Of a DNA stretch of 64,000 bases, positions 19,561-29,470 are shown one piece after another (the first letter of the stretch is position 1; every line of letters starts with the position of its first letter). The stretch comes from Cordylochernes scorpioides (lineage: Eukaryota; Arthropoda; Arachnida; Pseudoscorpiones; Chernetidae), in the NCBI GenBank assembly GCA_030710605.1, contig CP092870.1, positions 18,390,684 to 18,454,683 of the forward strand, read 5' to 3'. Made by a program: the position numbers and the translations under genes. The notes under the pieces are model-generated. The model was not told where the DNA came from. It made no database searches and worked only from the letters and a program-made list of their open reading frames with translations.

Positions 19561-20222
19561 CTAAAATTTTCATTCTATAAAGAAATACTAGAGTCTTTGT
19601 AATTTAAAATATTGTAATAATATACATACTGAGAGAGACTTTCGTGAGAGATTGCCCCAAAAAAACATTGGTCCCTGGTCTCTCAAGGAGGTCAGCTCTC
19701 ATCAGATACTCGACCATATCTGAACAAGTTATAATAGAATTTTTCAACCCAAACATAGGTGTTTTTAACTTTATCATTTATGTGACCTACATATGTTTAA
19801 TAAGTTAGCATTCTAAGTATTAAAATATTGGTTTTGGAAAAATGAAACATAAAATTTCAAAATACAATTTATCAGTTATACACATTGAAATATAGCTACA
19901 AGAAAATTAGGCCTAATCCAAACAAAATAACAGTGCATGATGTTTCGGTAACAGTTTTTATATAGGCTTAGCAAAATACGGTTATTCTTTTTGAGGATTT
20001 GTGGTTGTTTTTGTACTCACGTATGTTGTAGTTACGAGGACATCCCTTTTAATAAAAACAAATATATATTTATTTAAGGAACGACTTGTTCCTTTTACAA
20101 TTGTTAAAACAAGTTAGCGGTAAACATCAGCAAGGTTGAAGGTAGTAGTTGGAAGTTACGTCATCGTAGTGACGTCAGCATCGATGATGATTAAAGTCAA
20201 AGTTTGCGTAACAATTCCCTCC

Positions 20223-20939
20223 TTACTTTGGCTTTATTCCCACGATGCTGAGGCTCTCCAGGTGTTTCTTCATCTGGTCTCGGGATAGGTCCTTTGTGAA
20301 GATATCCGCCTCCAGGTCCTGGGATGGCTTGTACAGAAGGCAGATGTCTCTGGATTCATAACAGTCTCTCAAGAAGCGGTACTTTCTGTTGATATGTCTA
20401 CAGCGACTGCTCTGTTTAGGGCTGGAGATCCAGTTGATCAATGACTGACTGTCTGTATAGATCGCAGTTGGTTTTTCCATGAAATTCCATTCTTCCAGCT
20501 CTTGTAACAGGTTTATTATCCACTTGATTTGACAGCAGCTTTCACAAGCAGCTATCATTTCCGCTTCCATTGTGGAGAAGGCGACGAGTGGTTGTTTACT
20601 ACTTTTCCAGTCTATAGTTGCTTCGCCGAGCTTCAATACATATCCGCCGTAGGATTTTCCGTCATGAGTGGTCGACCAGCTGGCATCGGCGTAGGACTTC
20701 AGGATTCCAGTCTTCCCTCTTTCAAATTTCACTCCTAGGTCAATTGTTCCTCGTAGGTATCTCATAACTCTTTTGATTGCTGTCCAGTGCATCTGTTTTG
20801 GTTGTCTGGAGTACTGTGAAAGTTTGCTAGTGATGTAAGCGATGTCGGGTCTGGTGTTAACAGCTAGAAACATTAGCATTCCAAGGGCTTCTTGGTAAGT
20901 GTGCTGATCACAATTGTCATCTTCGATATGATTGTCCAA
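20223..20939 (-). CDS. copia RT C-terminus and RNase H
   Basis: 238 residues continuing the element in another frame: the YQEALGMLMFLAVNTRPDIA linker and RNase H motifs (SYADASW, STMEAEMIA, IYTDSQSLINW, HINRKYRFLRD). It stops next to the polypurine tract. The frameshift relative to the upstream ORF lies near 20950. Confidence 0.9.
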   Translation of the reverse strand: MDNHIEDDNCDQHTYQEALGMLMFLAVNTRPDIAYITSKLSQYSRQPKQMHWTAIKRVMRYLRGTIDLGVKFERGKTGILKSYADASWSTTHDGKSYGGYVLKLGEATIDWKSSKQPLVAFSTMEAEMIAACESCCQIKWIINLLQELEEWNFMEKPTAIYTDSQSLINWISSPKQSSRCRHINRKYRFLRDCYESRDICLLYKPSQDLEADIFTKDLSRDQMKKHLESLSIVGIKPK

Positions 20940-23647
20940 ATTGATTTCTTGGAACCTGGTGTTGGAACTTCCTTACAATTTTCCATTCCATATTTCTGCA
21001 ATATTTGTTGTACATAGTGGCTTTGCTGTAGCGAAATTCCCTCCTTGTCTTGTATGATCTTGATTCCCAAAAACATGCCTTTACATGTTACATCCTTTAT
21101 TTCCAGGTGATGCCTCAATTTATTGATGAATCTGTTTGAGGTATCTTCAGAATCTGAGACAGTGATAAAGTCATCAACATATATCCCTACATAGAAGTAT
21201 TTGTCTTCATTCTTCCATTTAAATAGGCAAGGATCAGATTTAAGTTTTTCCAGTCCACAGTCATGAAGTACTTGACTGAATTTCTCATACCACGATCTTC
21301 CGGATTGAGGTAGACCGTAAATACTTTTGTTGAGTTTGCAAACTCTGTTTCTGTCTTGGACAAATCCAGCAGGTTGTTCCATGAATATTGTATTTTCAAT
21401 GTTTCCATTTAGATAGGCTGCTTTTACATCAAATAGTTTAATGACTGAATCTTTTGTTGCTGCCATTGACAAAATAGTCCTGAGGGTGGCATTTTTAATT
21501 ACAGGGCTGAAACTTTCGTTGTAATCTCTTCCTGGGATTTGGTTGTATCCCATTGCAACAAGTCTAGCTTTGTAAGTTTTGTTTTCTTGGTCTTTAGATA
21601 TTTTAAACACCCATTTACTTTTGACAACTTTAGCGTTTACAGGTCTAGGTACCAGTTCCCATACTTGATGCGAGTACATGTTCTGTATTTCCTCAAGCAT
21701 TGCGTTCTCCCAATGTTTCTTGTCTTCGCATGCGATGGCTTCATCATAGTCTTTCGGAATGGTTTCATTCGTAGTAGCCAGAACGTAGTCATCGAATCTT
21801 TTAGGTATTGTTCGAGTTCTTTGTGGTCTGTCTGATCCACTTGACTCTGTCTGTCTGTTGATCATGGTATCTGGTGCTGGCTCTTCAATATCAACATCTG
21901 ATAGAACATGATTGTCCAGTTGTTCATCCTCCTGAATGAAGAAATATGTGTCAGTGTCCGTATTATAATCACTTTGTTTTTCTTCCGAGTTGACATTATT
22001 GTTCTCTCTGAAGTGAATGTCTGCGGTTTCAAAAATGACTCTCGCTGTGATATCAAATACTCGATAAGCTCTTCTGCATCTTGAATAGCCTACAAATATT
22101 CCTCTCTTAGATTTAGCTTCTAGTTTGTGTCTTTGATGATTCTCGAGTTTATAGAAGACTTCACAACCAAATCTCATGATGTGAGAGACGGATGGCTTTT
22201 TACCTTTCCATTTTTCCATAGGGGTAGTGTCTGGGTCATTGTTTGTGGGAGTTAGATTGTACAGATATGCAGCTGTATTCACAGCTTCTGCCCAGAAGTG
22301 TAGGGGTAATTGGGAGTCTGCCAGAAGTGTTCGGCCTTTGTCTAATAGTGTTCTGTTAGCTCTTTCAACTCTCCCATTGCTTCTTGGGGTGTACGGTGTA
22401 GTTAGTCCATGTTTAATTCCTCTGGATTCTATGAAGGTTTCAAGGTTTTTATTGATAAATTCTGTTCCGTTATCTGTTCTAAGTCGTTTTAGTTTTGAGT
22501 TTAGCTCGTTTTCTCTCTTTACAATAAACTTCTTCAAAACTTCTGCTGCCGAGAGTTTATCTTTGAGAAATTCTACAAATATTCTCCTAGAAAATCCATC
22601 TACGATGGTCAAGAAATATTTACTTCCGCCCAAGGAGTTTATTCTCATTGGACCACAGAGATCGACATAAATGGCTTCAAAGGGGTAGCTTTCCTGATTG
22701 CTATCTGTGTGAACATAGGGTACTTTGGTCATTTTTCCCAAGGAGCAAGCATCACATTGATCAAGGGTACCATTTATAGAGTTCAAGCCTTTTAGAAGAT
22801 TGTTCTTCAAAATCAGGTCTAGTTTGTTGTTACTAGGATGTCCTAACCTTCTGTGCCATGCAGTCCTAGAATTGTCCTTTGAAATCAAGCAATGTTCGTT
22901 TGGGACATGAGTTGCTTCAGATAAACGTGATAGGTTCAATGTGTACATGTTACCATCAAAGTTGCCTGTTCCTATTAGCTTGTCATCAGAAGAGTATATG
23001 TATGCTCCTTCAGAGTTCAAAAGAACAGAGTTCCCTCTTCTTACTACGCTTGGAATGGACATTAGATTTCCTTTCAGGTGTGGTACATGGAGGACATTAT
23101 GCAGGGTTACAGCGTTGTTAAGTTTGTCCTTACCTTGTACAGTAGCTTGGATTAATCCCGATGAGGTAGATTCGATGTGCCTCCCTTCTTCTGCCACTTG
23201 TATGCTTCTTCTCTCCTCCGTCTTGTGCTCGATCCAATCACCATGGGAAGTCATGTGGCTTGTGCACGCAGAATCAATTATCCACACGTCATGAGTTGTC
23301 GGGCGTTCCTCCCTTGTGCTTGCATGTAGTGCGTATTCTGAAGTGGAGTCTCTTCGTTGGGATGGTTCCTCCGTTCGTTCTTGGATTGCTGACCTGGCTG
23401 TGTCTTTGTTTTGTTTTGGTCCTTTATGGTAGTTCCTTGTACTGGCCATGTTATTTTTGTTTGTTGTATTCTTTTGATTTCCTTTGTTGTCAGGGTTGAA
23501 CCAACAGTCTTTCTTGAAATGTCCTTTTCTTTTGCAAATGAAGCATGATTTTTCTTTGAATTGGTTGCCTGATGATCTGAAAGCATTTTCAGGATTTTTG
23601 CTTCTGTCCTGTCTTTTCTTCTCGAAATCCAGTAGAGTTTGTCTCAA
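20873..23647 (-). CDS. copia gag zinc knuckle, protease, integrase and reverse transcriptase
   Basis: 924 open residues; the ATG at 23647 is only the first in frame after the gag frameshift. In order: CCHC knuckle CFICKRKGHFKKDC (about residue 35); protease WIIDSACTSHM (about 125); integrase zinc site (WHRRLGHPS ... CDACSLGK) and catalytic core with YVDLCGPM, RTDNGTEF and the final Glu in NGRVERANR; reverse transcriptase with KARLVAMGYNQ, FDVKAAYLNG and IYVDDF near + strand 21175. The frame is lost after VPTPG, where the next frame carries the RNase H. Confidence 0.92.
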   Translation of the reverse strand: MRQTLLDFEKKRQDRSKNPENAFRSSGNQFKEKSCFICKRKGHFKKDCWFNPDNKGNQKNTTNKNNMASTRNYHKGPKQNKDTARSAIQERTEEPSQRRDSTSEYALHASTREERPTTHDVWIIDSACTSHMTSHGDWIEHKTEERRSIQVAEEGRHIESTSSGLIQATVQGKDKLNNAVTLHNVLHVPHLKGNLMSIPSVVRRGNSVLLNSEGAYIYSSDDKLIGTGNFDGNMYTLNLSRLSEATHVPNEHCLISKDNSRTAWHRRLGHPSNNKLDLILKNNLLKGLNSINGTLDQCDACSLGKMTKVPYVHTDSNQESYPFEAIYVDLCGPMRINSLGGSKYFLTIVDGFSRRIFVEFLKDKLSAAEVLKKFIVKRENELNSKLKRLRTDNGTEFINKNLETFIESRGIKHGLTTPYTPRSNGRVERANRTLLDKGRTLLADSQLPLHFWAEAVNTAAYLYNLTPTNNDPDTTPMEKWKGKKPSVSHIMRFGCEVFYKLENHQRHKLEAKSKRGIFVGYSRCRRAYRVFDITARVIFETADIHFRENNNVNSEEKQSDYNTDTDTYFFIQEDEQLDNHVLSDVDIEEPAPDTMINRQTESSGSDRPQRTRTIPKRFDDYVLATTNETIPKDYDEAIACEDKKHWENAMLEEIQNMYSHQVWELVPRPVNAKVVKSKWVFKISKDQENKTYKARLVAMGYNQIPGRDYNESFSPVIKNATLRTILSMAATKDSVIKLFDVKAAYLNGNIENTIFMEQPAGFVQDRNRVCKLNKSIYGLPQSGRSWYEKFSQVLHDCGLEKLKSDPCLFKWKNEDKYFYVGIYVDDFITVSDSEDTSNRFINKLRHHLEIKDVTCKGMFLGIKIIQDKEGISLQQSHYVQQILQKYGMENCKEVPTPGSKKSIWTIISKMTIVISTLTKKPLEC

Positions 23648-23670
23648 GTCTGGTAAGGAGATTTCTCTGT

Positions 23671-24177
23671 TTATTGACAGTGCTGCTGTGATCGTGTCAA
23701 AGTTAGTTGTGTGAGTCCTTCAACAATGTATCGTACAAGTTCTCTTTCTGTTACAGTCTTTCCTAGCTGGGTGATCTCTTGTGCCAGTTTCTGTGCTCGC
23801 ACAATATACATGTTGACATTTTCATTTGGGTTCAATTTTAGTCTGGCTAGATCCAACATTAGGTCTATCCTTTTATTTTCTAGAGATCCTTCAAACCTTT
23901 TCTTTATGTCGTACCGAATTCTTTTGGCTCTTTTATCGCCTCGAAAGATGATTGTTAAGTCATCCAAAAGTGACAATATTATTAGGCTGTATGCTTCCCG
24001 ATTCTTTTTCTTCCAAATATCATATTCTAGTTTATTTTTTGTAAAGTCTGGCTCGTCATTAACAATTACGTCCTCGAAGAGATCTTTTGAATCTAGAATT
24101 GCTTCCATTTTCATGGACCACGTGGTATAGTTGTTTTCTGTTAACTGTTCGATTTTTGCTAAGTTATGTGTATCCAT
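23671..24177 (-). CDS. copia gag, N-terminal part
   Basis: 168 residues starting MDTHNLAKIEQLTENNYTTW, the usual opening of copia Gag (UBN2-type capsid region), with LARLKLNPNENVNMYIVRAQ following. In this frame it ends at a stop, but the adjacent frame continues as a normal Gag (TAALSINREISLPDLRQ) into the next ORF. The break is therefore a frameshift near 23705-23720. Confidence 0.88.
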   Translation of the reverse strand: MDTHNLAKIEQLTENNYTTWSMKMEAILDSKDLFEDVIVNDEPDFTKNKLEYDIWKKKNREAYSLIILSLLDDLTIIFRGDKRAKRIRYDIKKRFEGSLENKRIDLMLDLARLKLNPNENVNMYIVRAQKLAQEITQLGKTVTERELVRYIVEGLTQLTLTRSQQHCQ

Positions 24178-24779
24178 TTTTATTCAACTTTTTCTTTCTA
24201 AATTGGCGGTTAGTCCAATTATTTAATTTCCTTTTGATTTAAATGGATCAATTGGCGGTTAGTCCAATTCGCGCGGCCAAACCACGCTCTGCTACCAAAT
24301 TGATATAGGCTTAGCAAAATACGGTTATTCTTTTTGAGGATTTGTGGTTGTTTTTGTACTCACGTATGTTGTAGTTACGAGGACATCCCTTTTAATAAAA
24401 ACAAATATATATTTATTTAAGGAACGACTTGTTCCTTTTACAATTGTTAAAACAAGTTAGCGGTAAACATCAGCAAGGTTGAAGGTAGTAGTTGGAAGTT
24501 ACGTCATCGTAGTGACGTCAGCATCGATGATGATTAAAGTCAAAGTTTGCGTAACAGTGTTGTTACCATCATCAGACAAAAGAAAATTTGTGAATTTTTT
24601 TGGATTAAGTCTTCATTTTCTTGTAGCTATAATCTATAATCCAAATTGTGTTTTATCAACATTGAAATACATTTTATTTATCTTCTCATGGCTGTTAAAA
24701 AATTGCTAAAAGAAATTGTTTTGAACAGCTAAAGAACCTTTGTACAATTTATATTCTGCACCATTTTAATTTTTGAAGG

Positions 24780-25690
24780 ATGCCTTGAACTAATGACTGG
24801 CACTTACTTGTAGTATTGGGGTGGCGAATATATGGAAAAAATTTATATTTTCAACTCCGGTTCTATGTACCTTGATACATTGCCAAAAATTAAAAAAACT
24901 TTCCTATTTTGAACCTTCGTTTCATTATTAAATGAATTCATGCATTGTTCAAATATGTGAAGTTAAGTATTACCGAATTTCCTTATTTCACTCGAAGCAA
25001 CCAGTGGGTGCCTCATTTCCAGAATGCAGATCAAAAGCAAATGTGTAAAGGACATTTACAGCAATGTTTGGGCTGATTCAAGATGGATCCGATCAATTTT
25101 GTGCAGCAATTTGTCACCATGGCTGAGACATGAGTCCACCATTACACGCCAGAAACCAAGCAGCAGTGGATGGAAACTGTTAGTTTAGCACCAAAGAGAG
25201 CAAAGTCAATCACATCTGCAGGAAAAGCCAAGCCAGTGTGTTTTGGGATTCCAAAGGGATCGTGTTAATTGATTACCTTGAAAAAGATAGAATTATTACA
25301 GGTGAATATAACCTTCTTGACCAATTGGATATTCAAATATGTGAGGCCTGGCTTAAGGAAGAAAAAATCATTTTTCACTAGGGCAACTTACCTGCTCACA
25401 AAAGTGTGTTGGCAATAAACAACTGCAGGATTTGAGCTGCGATTTTCTTGGCCATCTCCTATTCTCCTGATTTGGTACCCTCAGACTTTATCTCTTTCCA
25501 CACCTAAAGATTTTTGTTTCTGGAAAGCGCTTTGCATCCAATGAAGAAGTTGAGAGAGCTGTAGATGAATATTTTAACAGACTGTTATTTCAGGGAAGGA
25601 ATACTGATATTGGAGAAACATTGGACCATATGTATTAAATTCCAGAAAGATTATGTTTAAAATAAAATATTTTTTAAACTGAAAAAAAGT
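24780..25690 (+). pseudogene. mariner transposase relic
   Basis: Broken + strand coding traces: HYTPETKQQWMETVSLAPKR-like sequence (about 25150-25200), VFWDSKGIVLIDYLEKDRI (about 25240-25295), a segment ending IIFH (about 25370), SPDLVPSDF (about 25465-25490) and GKRFASNEEVERAVDEYF (about 25520-25575). These follow the order of a mariner DD34D transposase. Stops and frameshifts are frequent; terminal repeats could not be assigned. Confidence 0.75.
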
Positions 25691-25882
25691 CTTTCATTGT
25701 CAGATTGAGAACCTTTCACCTTATCCTTGTATATATTACAGAATGACTTTCTGATTAGTTTTGTGTCCTCAAATGCTGATTTAATTTGATGACATTTCCA
25801 TCATTTGCTGGCACAACCTGTGGAGGGGCTAAAATCTGCGAGTGAAAATACTTAAGAATATATATAAGTGGGTCAGGTGTTG

Positions 25883-26115
25883 ATATTAAAAATAAAGAAG
25901 GCATCTCCTGACCACAAGCACATGTGCTTTTTAGATGGCAGAGCGCCATCTAGTGGAGTAAAAATAAACTAAACGTTTATTTAGCTTACTCTGGCCAAAT
26001 ATCTCGGAGTAAGCTAAATAAACGTTTAGTTTATTTTTACTCCACTAGATGGCGCTCTGCCATCTAAAAAGCACATGTGCTTGTGGTCAGGAGATGCCTT
26101 CTTTATTTTTAATAT
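25883..26115. repeat. Perfect 109-bp inverted repeat with divergent CTCF-consensus motifs
   Basis: 25883-25991 and 26007-26115 are exact reverse complements with a 15-bp loop. Each arm carries ccactagatggcgc (minus strand at 25943-25956, plus strand at 26042-26055), a full match to the published CTCF consensus CCASYAGRKGGCRS. The two motifs point outward. The element may be a MITE end-to-end hairpin; binding is inferred only. Confidence 0.9.
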
Positions 26116-26400
26116 ATATATATATATTTAAAAAAATAGTACAAATGTAACATTGTACTGGGATAAGGTGCATAAATTAAGAAAAGGGCATCTCCTTATC
26201 TTGCAACTGAAAGTTGCTGATGGCTAGCGCCATCTATCGGAATAAATATCAACTATTCTCGTTGATTTTTAATTATTCCAGAATTGGCCAAATACCCATT
26301 CTTGATTAATCAAGAAAAGCTAACCACGGACGCGTTTCGGGCTGTTGGCCCTCTTCAGCGTGGTGCAAGCAGTTCTGATATACTATTTAAAACAGCAATT
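26116..26400. repeat. Diverged relative of the adjacent palindrome arm
   Basis: Shares gggcatctcc, tagcgccatct and ggccaaata in the same order as 25895-26000, followed by ggacgcgtttcgggctgttg. The segment aatagtacaaatgt-acattg at 26128-26195 recurs at 56726-56780. Confidence 0.5.
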
Positions 26401-26559
26401 AAAAATATACTAAAAATAACCCTTATTTTGGAAAATGGGAAAATACTTTAAATGTCTTATAACAGATGGCACACTAATGCATCCTATTAGATTACATTTT
26501 AAAAATACTTTTTTTAGCAGAAGAGCAATGCTCTAAAAAAGCATATATTTGTAATTATA

Positions 26560-26800
26560 TGTATTTCTACTGTCCCCTCAAAGCTTATGTCCATAGTTCA
26601 TTCAAAATACCTTTCCCAAGAGTTTAGCTTCATAATCTATATAAAACCCAATGCAATATTAGAGTGGTATGGTGATTGAACTGACAAAACTACTGGGAGG
26701 GCTCACAACTGATGAACCTCCCATTATTTTATCATTGCAGTAAGGAAGGAGTAGAAAATTATTTTATTTTAAAAAGAAACATATCCTCAAAAATAGCTTA
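26560..26800. repeat. MITE-F diverged copy
   Basis: actgggagggctcacaactg, tcattgcagtaagg and attattttattttaaaaaga match the family arms. Confidence 0.6.
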
Positions 26801-26999
26801 AATTTCTTATATGATTCATATATGCCTCCGTGCTTCACCTGGGGATAAATAGGAATCACTCTTGGATGGAATATCTTTGGCTTCTTTGCTTGTCTCACTA
26901 TGTTATTTGTTAAAAGGGAATGGTTGACTTGTTTTTGTGAGTTTCTATTTGTAGGATTCAATTGTAATACAAAGCAATAACGCTCCATCTATATATAAA

Positions 27000-27447
27000 G
27001 AAAGAAAACATTAAGACGCGAATGTTTCTTTTAACAAATAAATCAAACTCTAATGTCCTTGATATGATGAAAAAAATATTGGGAGGGCTTGGCTCATCAG
27101 TGGTGAACCCTCCCAGAGGTTTCACCAATTTAATCTATCAGAACGCTTCTTTGGAGCTCTAATGCTGTATTGGATCATTCGGCATTTATATGCCACACAC
27201 TGAAGGCTTATGTCCATATTTTGCTTAATTACCATTTCTAAGATTCCACCATTCAGTGTAGCATATAAAAGCAGAATCATCCAATACAGTATTAGAGCTC
27301 TAAAGAAGCGGTCTGGTAGATTAAATTGGCGAAATCGCTGGGAGGGTTCACCACTGATGAGCAAAACCCTCCCAATATTTTTTGATCATAGTAAGCACAG
27401 CTGATGTTTGATTTATTTATGAAAAGAAACATTCGCCTCTTAATGTC
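27000..27447. mobile_element. MITE-F, complete foldback element
   Basis: Left arm 27000-27199 (cattaagacgcgaatgtttc ... attgggagggcttggctcat ... tgctgtattggatcattc) is inverted at 27253-27447. The loop itself begins acactgaa and ends ttcagtgt. No ORF of note. It is the best-preserved member of the family in the window. Confidence 0.85.
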
Positions 27448-28295
27448 TTCATTCATTAGGATTTAATTGTTTTTAACGAACTATTTATTGTCAATCAACA
27501 AGAGGAGATATTTGGGAGGTTTGTTGCTGTTTTGCATATGAACTCTTGGAAGAATGTGTTGGTCTTGTTGTAGATGTATTAAGATAATTTGTGGATAGAA
27601 ATTTTATTATCAATTTTTATGGAATATTAATTTTCACAATCTCTGAATTTTGAATTCTAGATTGAAATTTGTATTCCTAGTATTTCTTCAACCCTTATCA
27701 TAGACTCCCGAATATTTTAATATTTTCCATCTGATTTTGTTAACAAATGTGAATTCATTATTTTTGTTTAGCTCAAAATTATGTGTTGTTTCTTGATTTG
27801 AGAAGTTTATGAATGGGAATATTGCTAGTAGAAGCTAACCTAAAATTAATAAAGTCCACCTCTTCTAACGAAATTAGAGAACAAAACTTTTCTATGCCTT
27901 TTAATTTTTTTCTGAAATCTAGAGGACACAGTTGGGTGACATACATTCAGAACCTCAGCATAGACACCATGGTTTCGTGTTATGGCTCTGATCAGTCCAG
28001 GGCGGACTTTGATTTCATGTGATTCGCAAGGGATTCATGACATTTAAGAATTTCCCAAAAAAAATGTTTAGTTAATCGTTAATTCTATGGATGAAATACA
28101 TAAATGTAAGATTTATCTCCGACCTGAGTATCCTAGATTGCAGAGGCGATCAATCAATGGGCGCATAGTTTTTACATCTATTTCGATGAGAAAGGCGACG
28201 CTTCTTTTTCAAATTTATTATATGATCGAGTGTTATACAGTGATATGTAAGCTTGATATGGAACTATATTTAGAGTCGTATTTTAGTTTCATATA
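27448..28295. other. AT-rich stretch, nothing recognised
   Basis: Open frames at 27813-28022 and 28087-28296 carry no recognisable motif and are probably chance. Confidence 0.45.
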
Positions 28296-28365
28296 ATTAA
28301 GAGAGGGCATGGTCAATCAGTAGTGTACCCTCCTATCAATTTCGCCAGTTTAATCTCTAGACCGT
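28296..28365. repeat. MITE-F fragment
   Basis: gagagggcatggtcaatcag and atcaatttcgccagtttaat align with one arm of 27000-27447. Confidence 0.6.
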
Positions 28366-28555
28366 TTCACTATTCTTCCAGACTGAATTTCTCATATTTT
28401 GGCACTAAGTTGATATTGATATATATTTTTTCTTTGTGTAAGTTATAAATTCTTTGAACTCTGTGTAATTTTGATTGGTGTGTATTGAGTTTCTTTTTAT
28501 TATTCAGTGGGAATCATTTATGATATTTAATGTTATCATTTTATCACATCTAAAG

Positions 28556-28930
28556 TCCAATGCATCGCCAGACCAGGTCATGAATATTTTCGCAAAGGGT
28601 TTCGATGCCACCCAGGAGGTACCTGCTCAGCACGTTAGCCTTTGTTTATAGTGGCGCTTCGCCTCCCGTAGAAGCCCTATTCCACTCTTTTGGCACAACC
28701 AGAGCATCCAACTCACTCAAAATGACTCGGCCGAGCTAATGGTCCAGGCCCTGCCAGGAACTGGTCTGCCGATGCTATGGACTCCGTCTCGAAGATCAAA
28801 GAGTCGGGGGAGAGGAAGACAAAGCCTCAATATCTGAGGAAACAAGTAAACTCGGACAGAGTCTCAAAGCAGACCCGCCTTTACCTCAATTCCCAACCGA
28901 CTGACCCATTGGAAACGAAATTTTTATAGA
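28556..28930 (+). other. GC-rich island with a broken coding look
   Basis: About 370 bp whose base composition differs sharply from its neighbours. One + frame reads ASPDQVMNIFAKGFDATQEV, and another later reads KIKESGERKTKPQYLRKQ. I do not recognise a family. It may be the gag part of the BEL/Pao debris that follows at 29471, or an unrelated captured fragment. Confidence 0.35.
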
Positions 28931-29470
28931 GCGTCTTAAAAATATAATATATATTTATATGAAAATAAGAGATAATATATAGCTTTCAAAATATATTATC
29001 TTCAAAATTTATCAATATTTAAAAATTAAATATCATTAAACTGGATTTGGAATCATAAGATTATTAGAGAAATTATAAGCTTACTTCTCAATAGCATCAA
29101 AATAATAAAAGAGATATTTCAATTATTTTGTATTTATATAAAAGCTCTGAAGAAACTGATATCTATATTTTAAAATATTTAAAAACGCTAAATATGTGAA
29201 AATTGATCAAATTAAGACGTTCACTCTCTTATTTTAAATTATCAAATATTATCTGCGTCCCCTTCATGATTCACTATTAAATTTTGAGACTGAGATACGG
29301 GACTTGAAAGTTTCTGGTCTAAAACCAGTTGGGTCTTAATCCAGTGCTCACCACAATTCCACATCACCGATACGTCGTTCAGTCCTCGCCTATTTCCACG
29401 GTCTCCTGCCAGGTCGTGAAATCACTCCATATATCCTATAGTAATCTTTAATATTTGAATTTATATTTAG
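28931..29470. other. AT-rich stretch, nothing recognised
   Basis: No supported feature; it separates the GC-rich island from the BEL/Pao fragment. Confidence 0.4.

Larger units (their letters stand above)
19958..24556 (-). mobile_element. Ty1/copia LTR retrotransposon, nearly intact
   Basis: 256-bp LTRs at 19958-20213 (3') and 24301-24556 (5'), reading TGTTACGC ... on the minus strand. By eye they are identical over their whole length except for one or two bases at the very end (tt versus tg). The primer-binding site at 24281-24297 (TGGTAGCAGAGCGTGGT) resembles the complement of the initiator tRNA-Met 3' end. The polypurine tract TAAGGAGGGAAT abuts the 3' LTR. The coding region is complete in content but split into three frames. 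Confidence 0.93.
19905..24640. repeat. MITE-P copy split by a copia element
   Basis: The left half ends gtttcggtaacag (19953); the right half resumes gtgttgttaccatcatcaga at 24557 and runs to aatctataatcc. The intervening 4.6 kb is the copia element. Confidence 0.8.

Noticed and set aside
22227-22670. Plus-strand ORFs opposite the copia coding region
   Set aside because: They are antisense shadows of the integrase; no motif or codon bias of their own.
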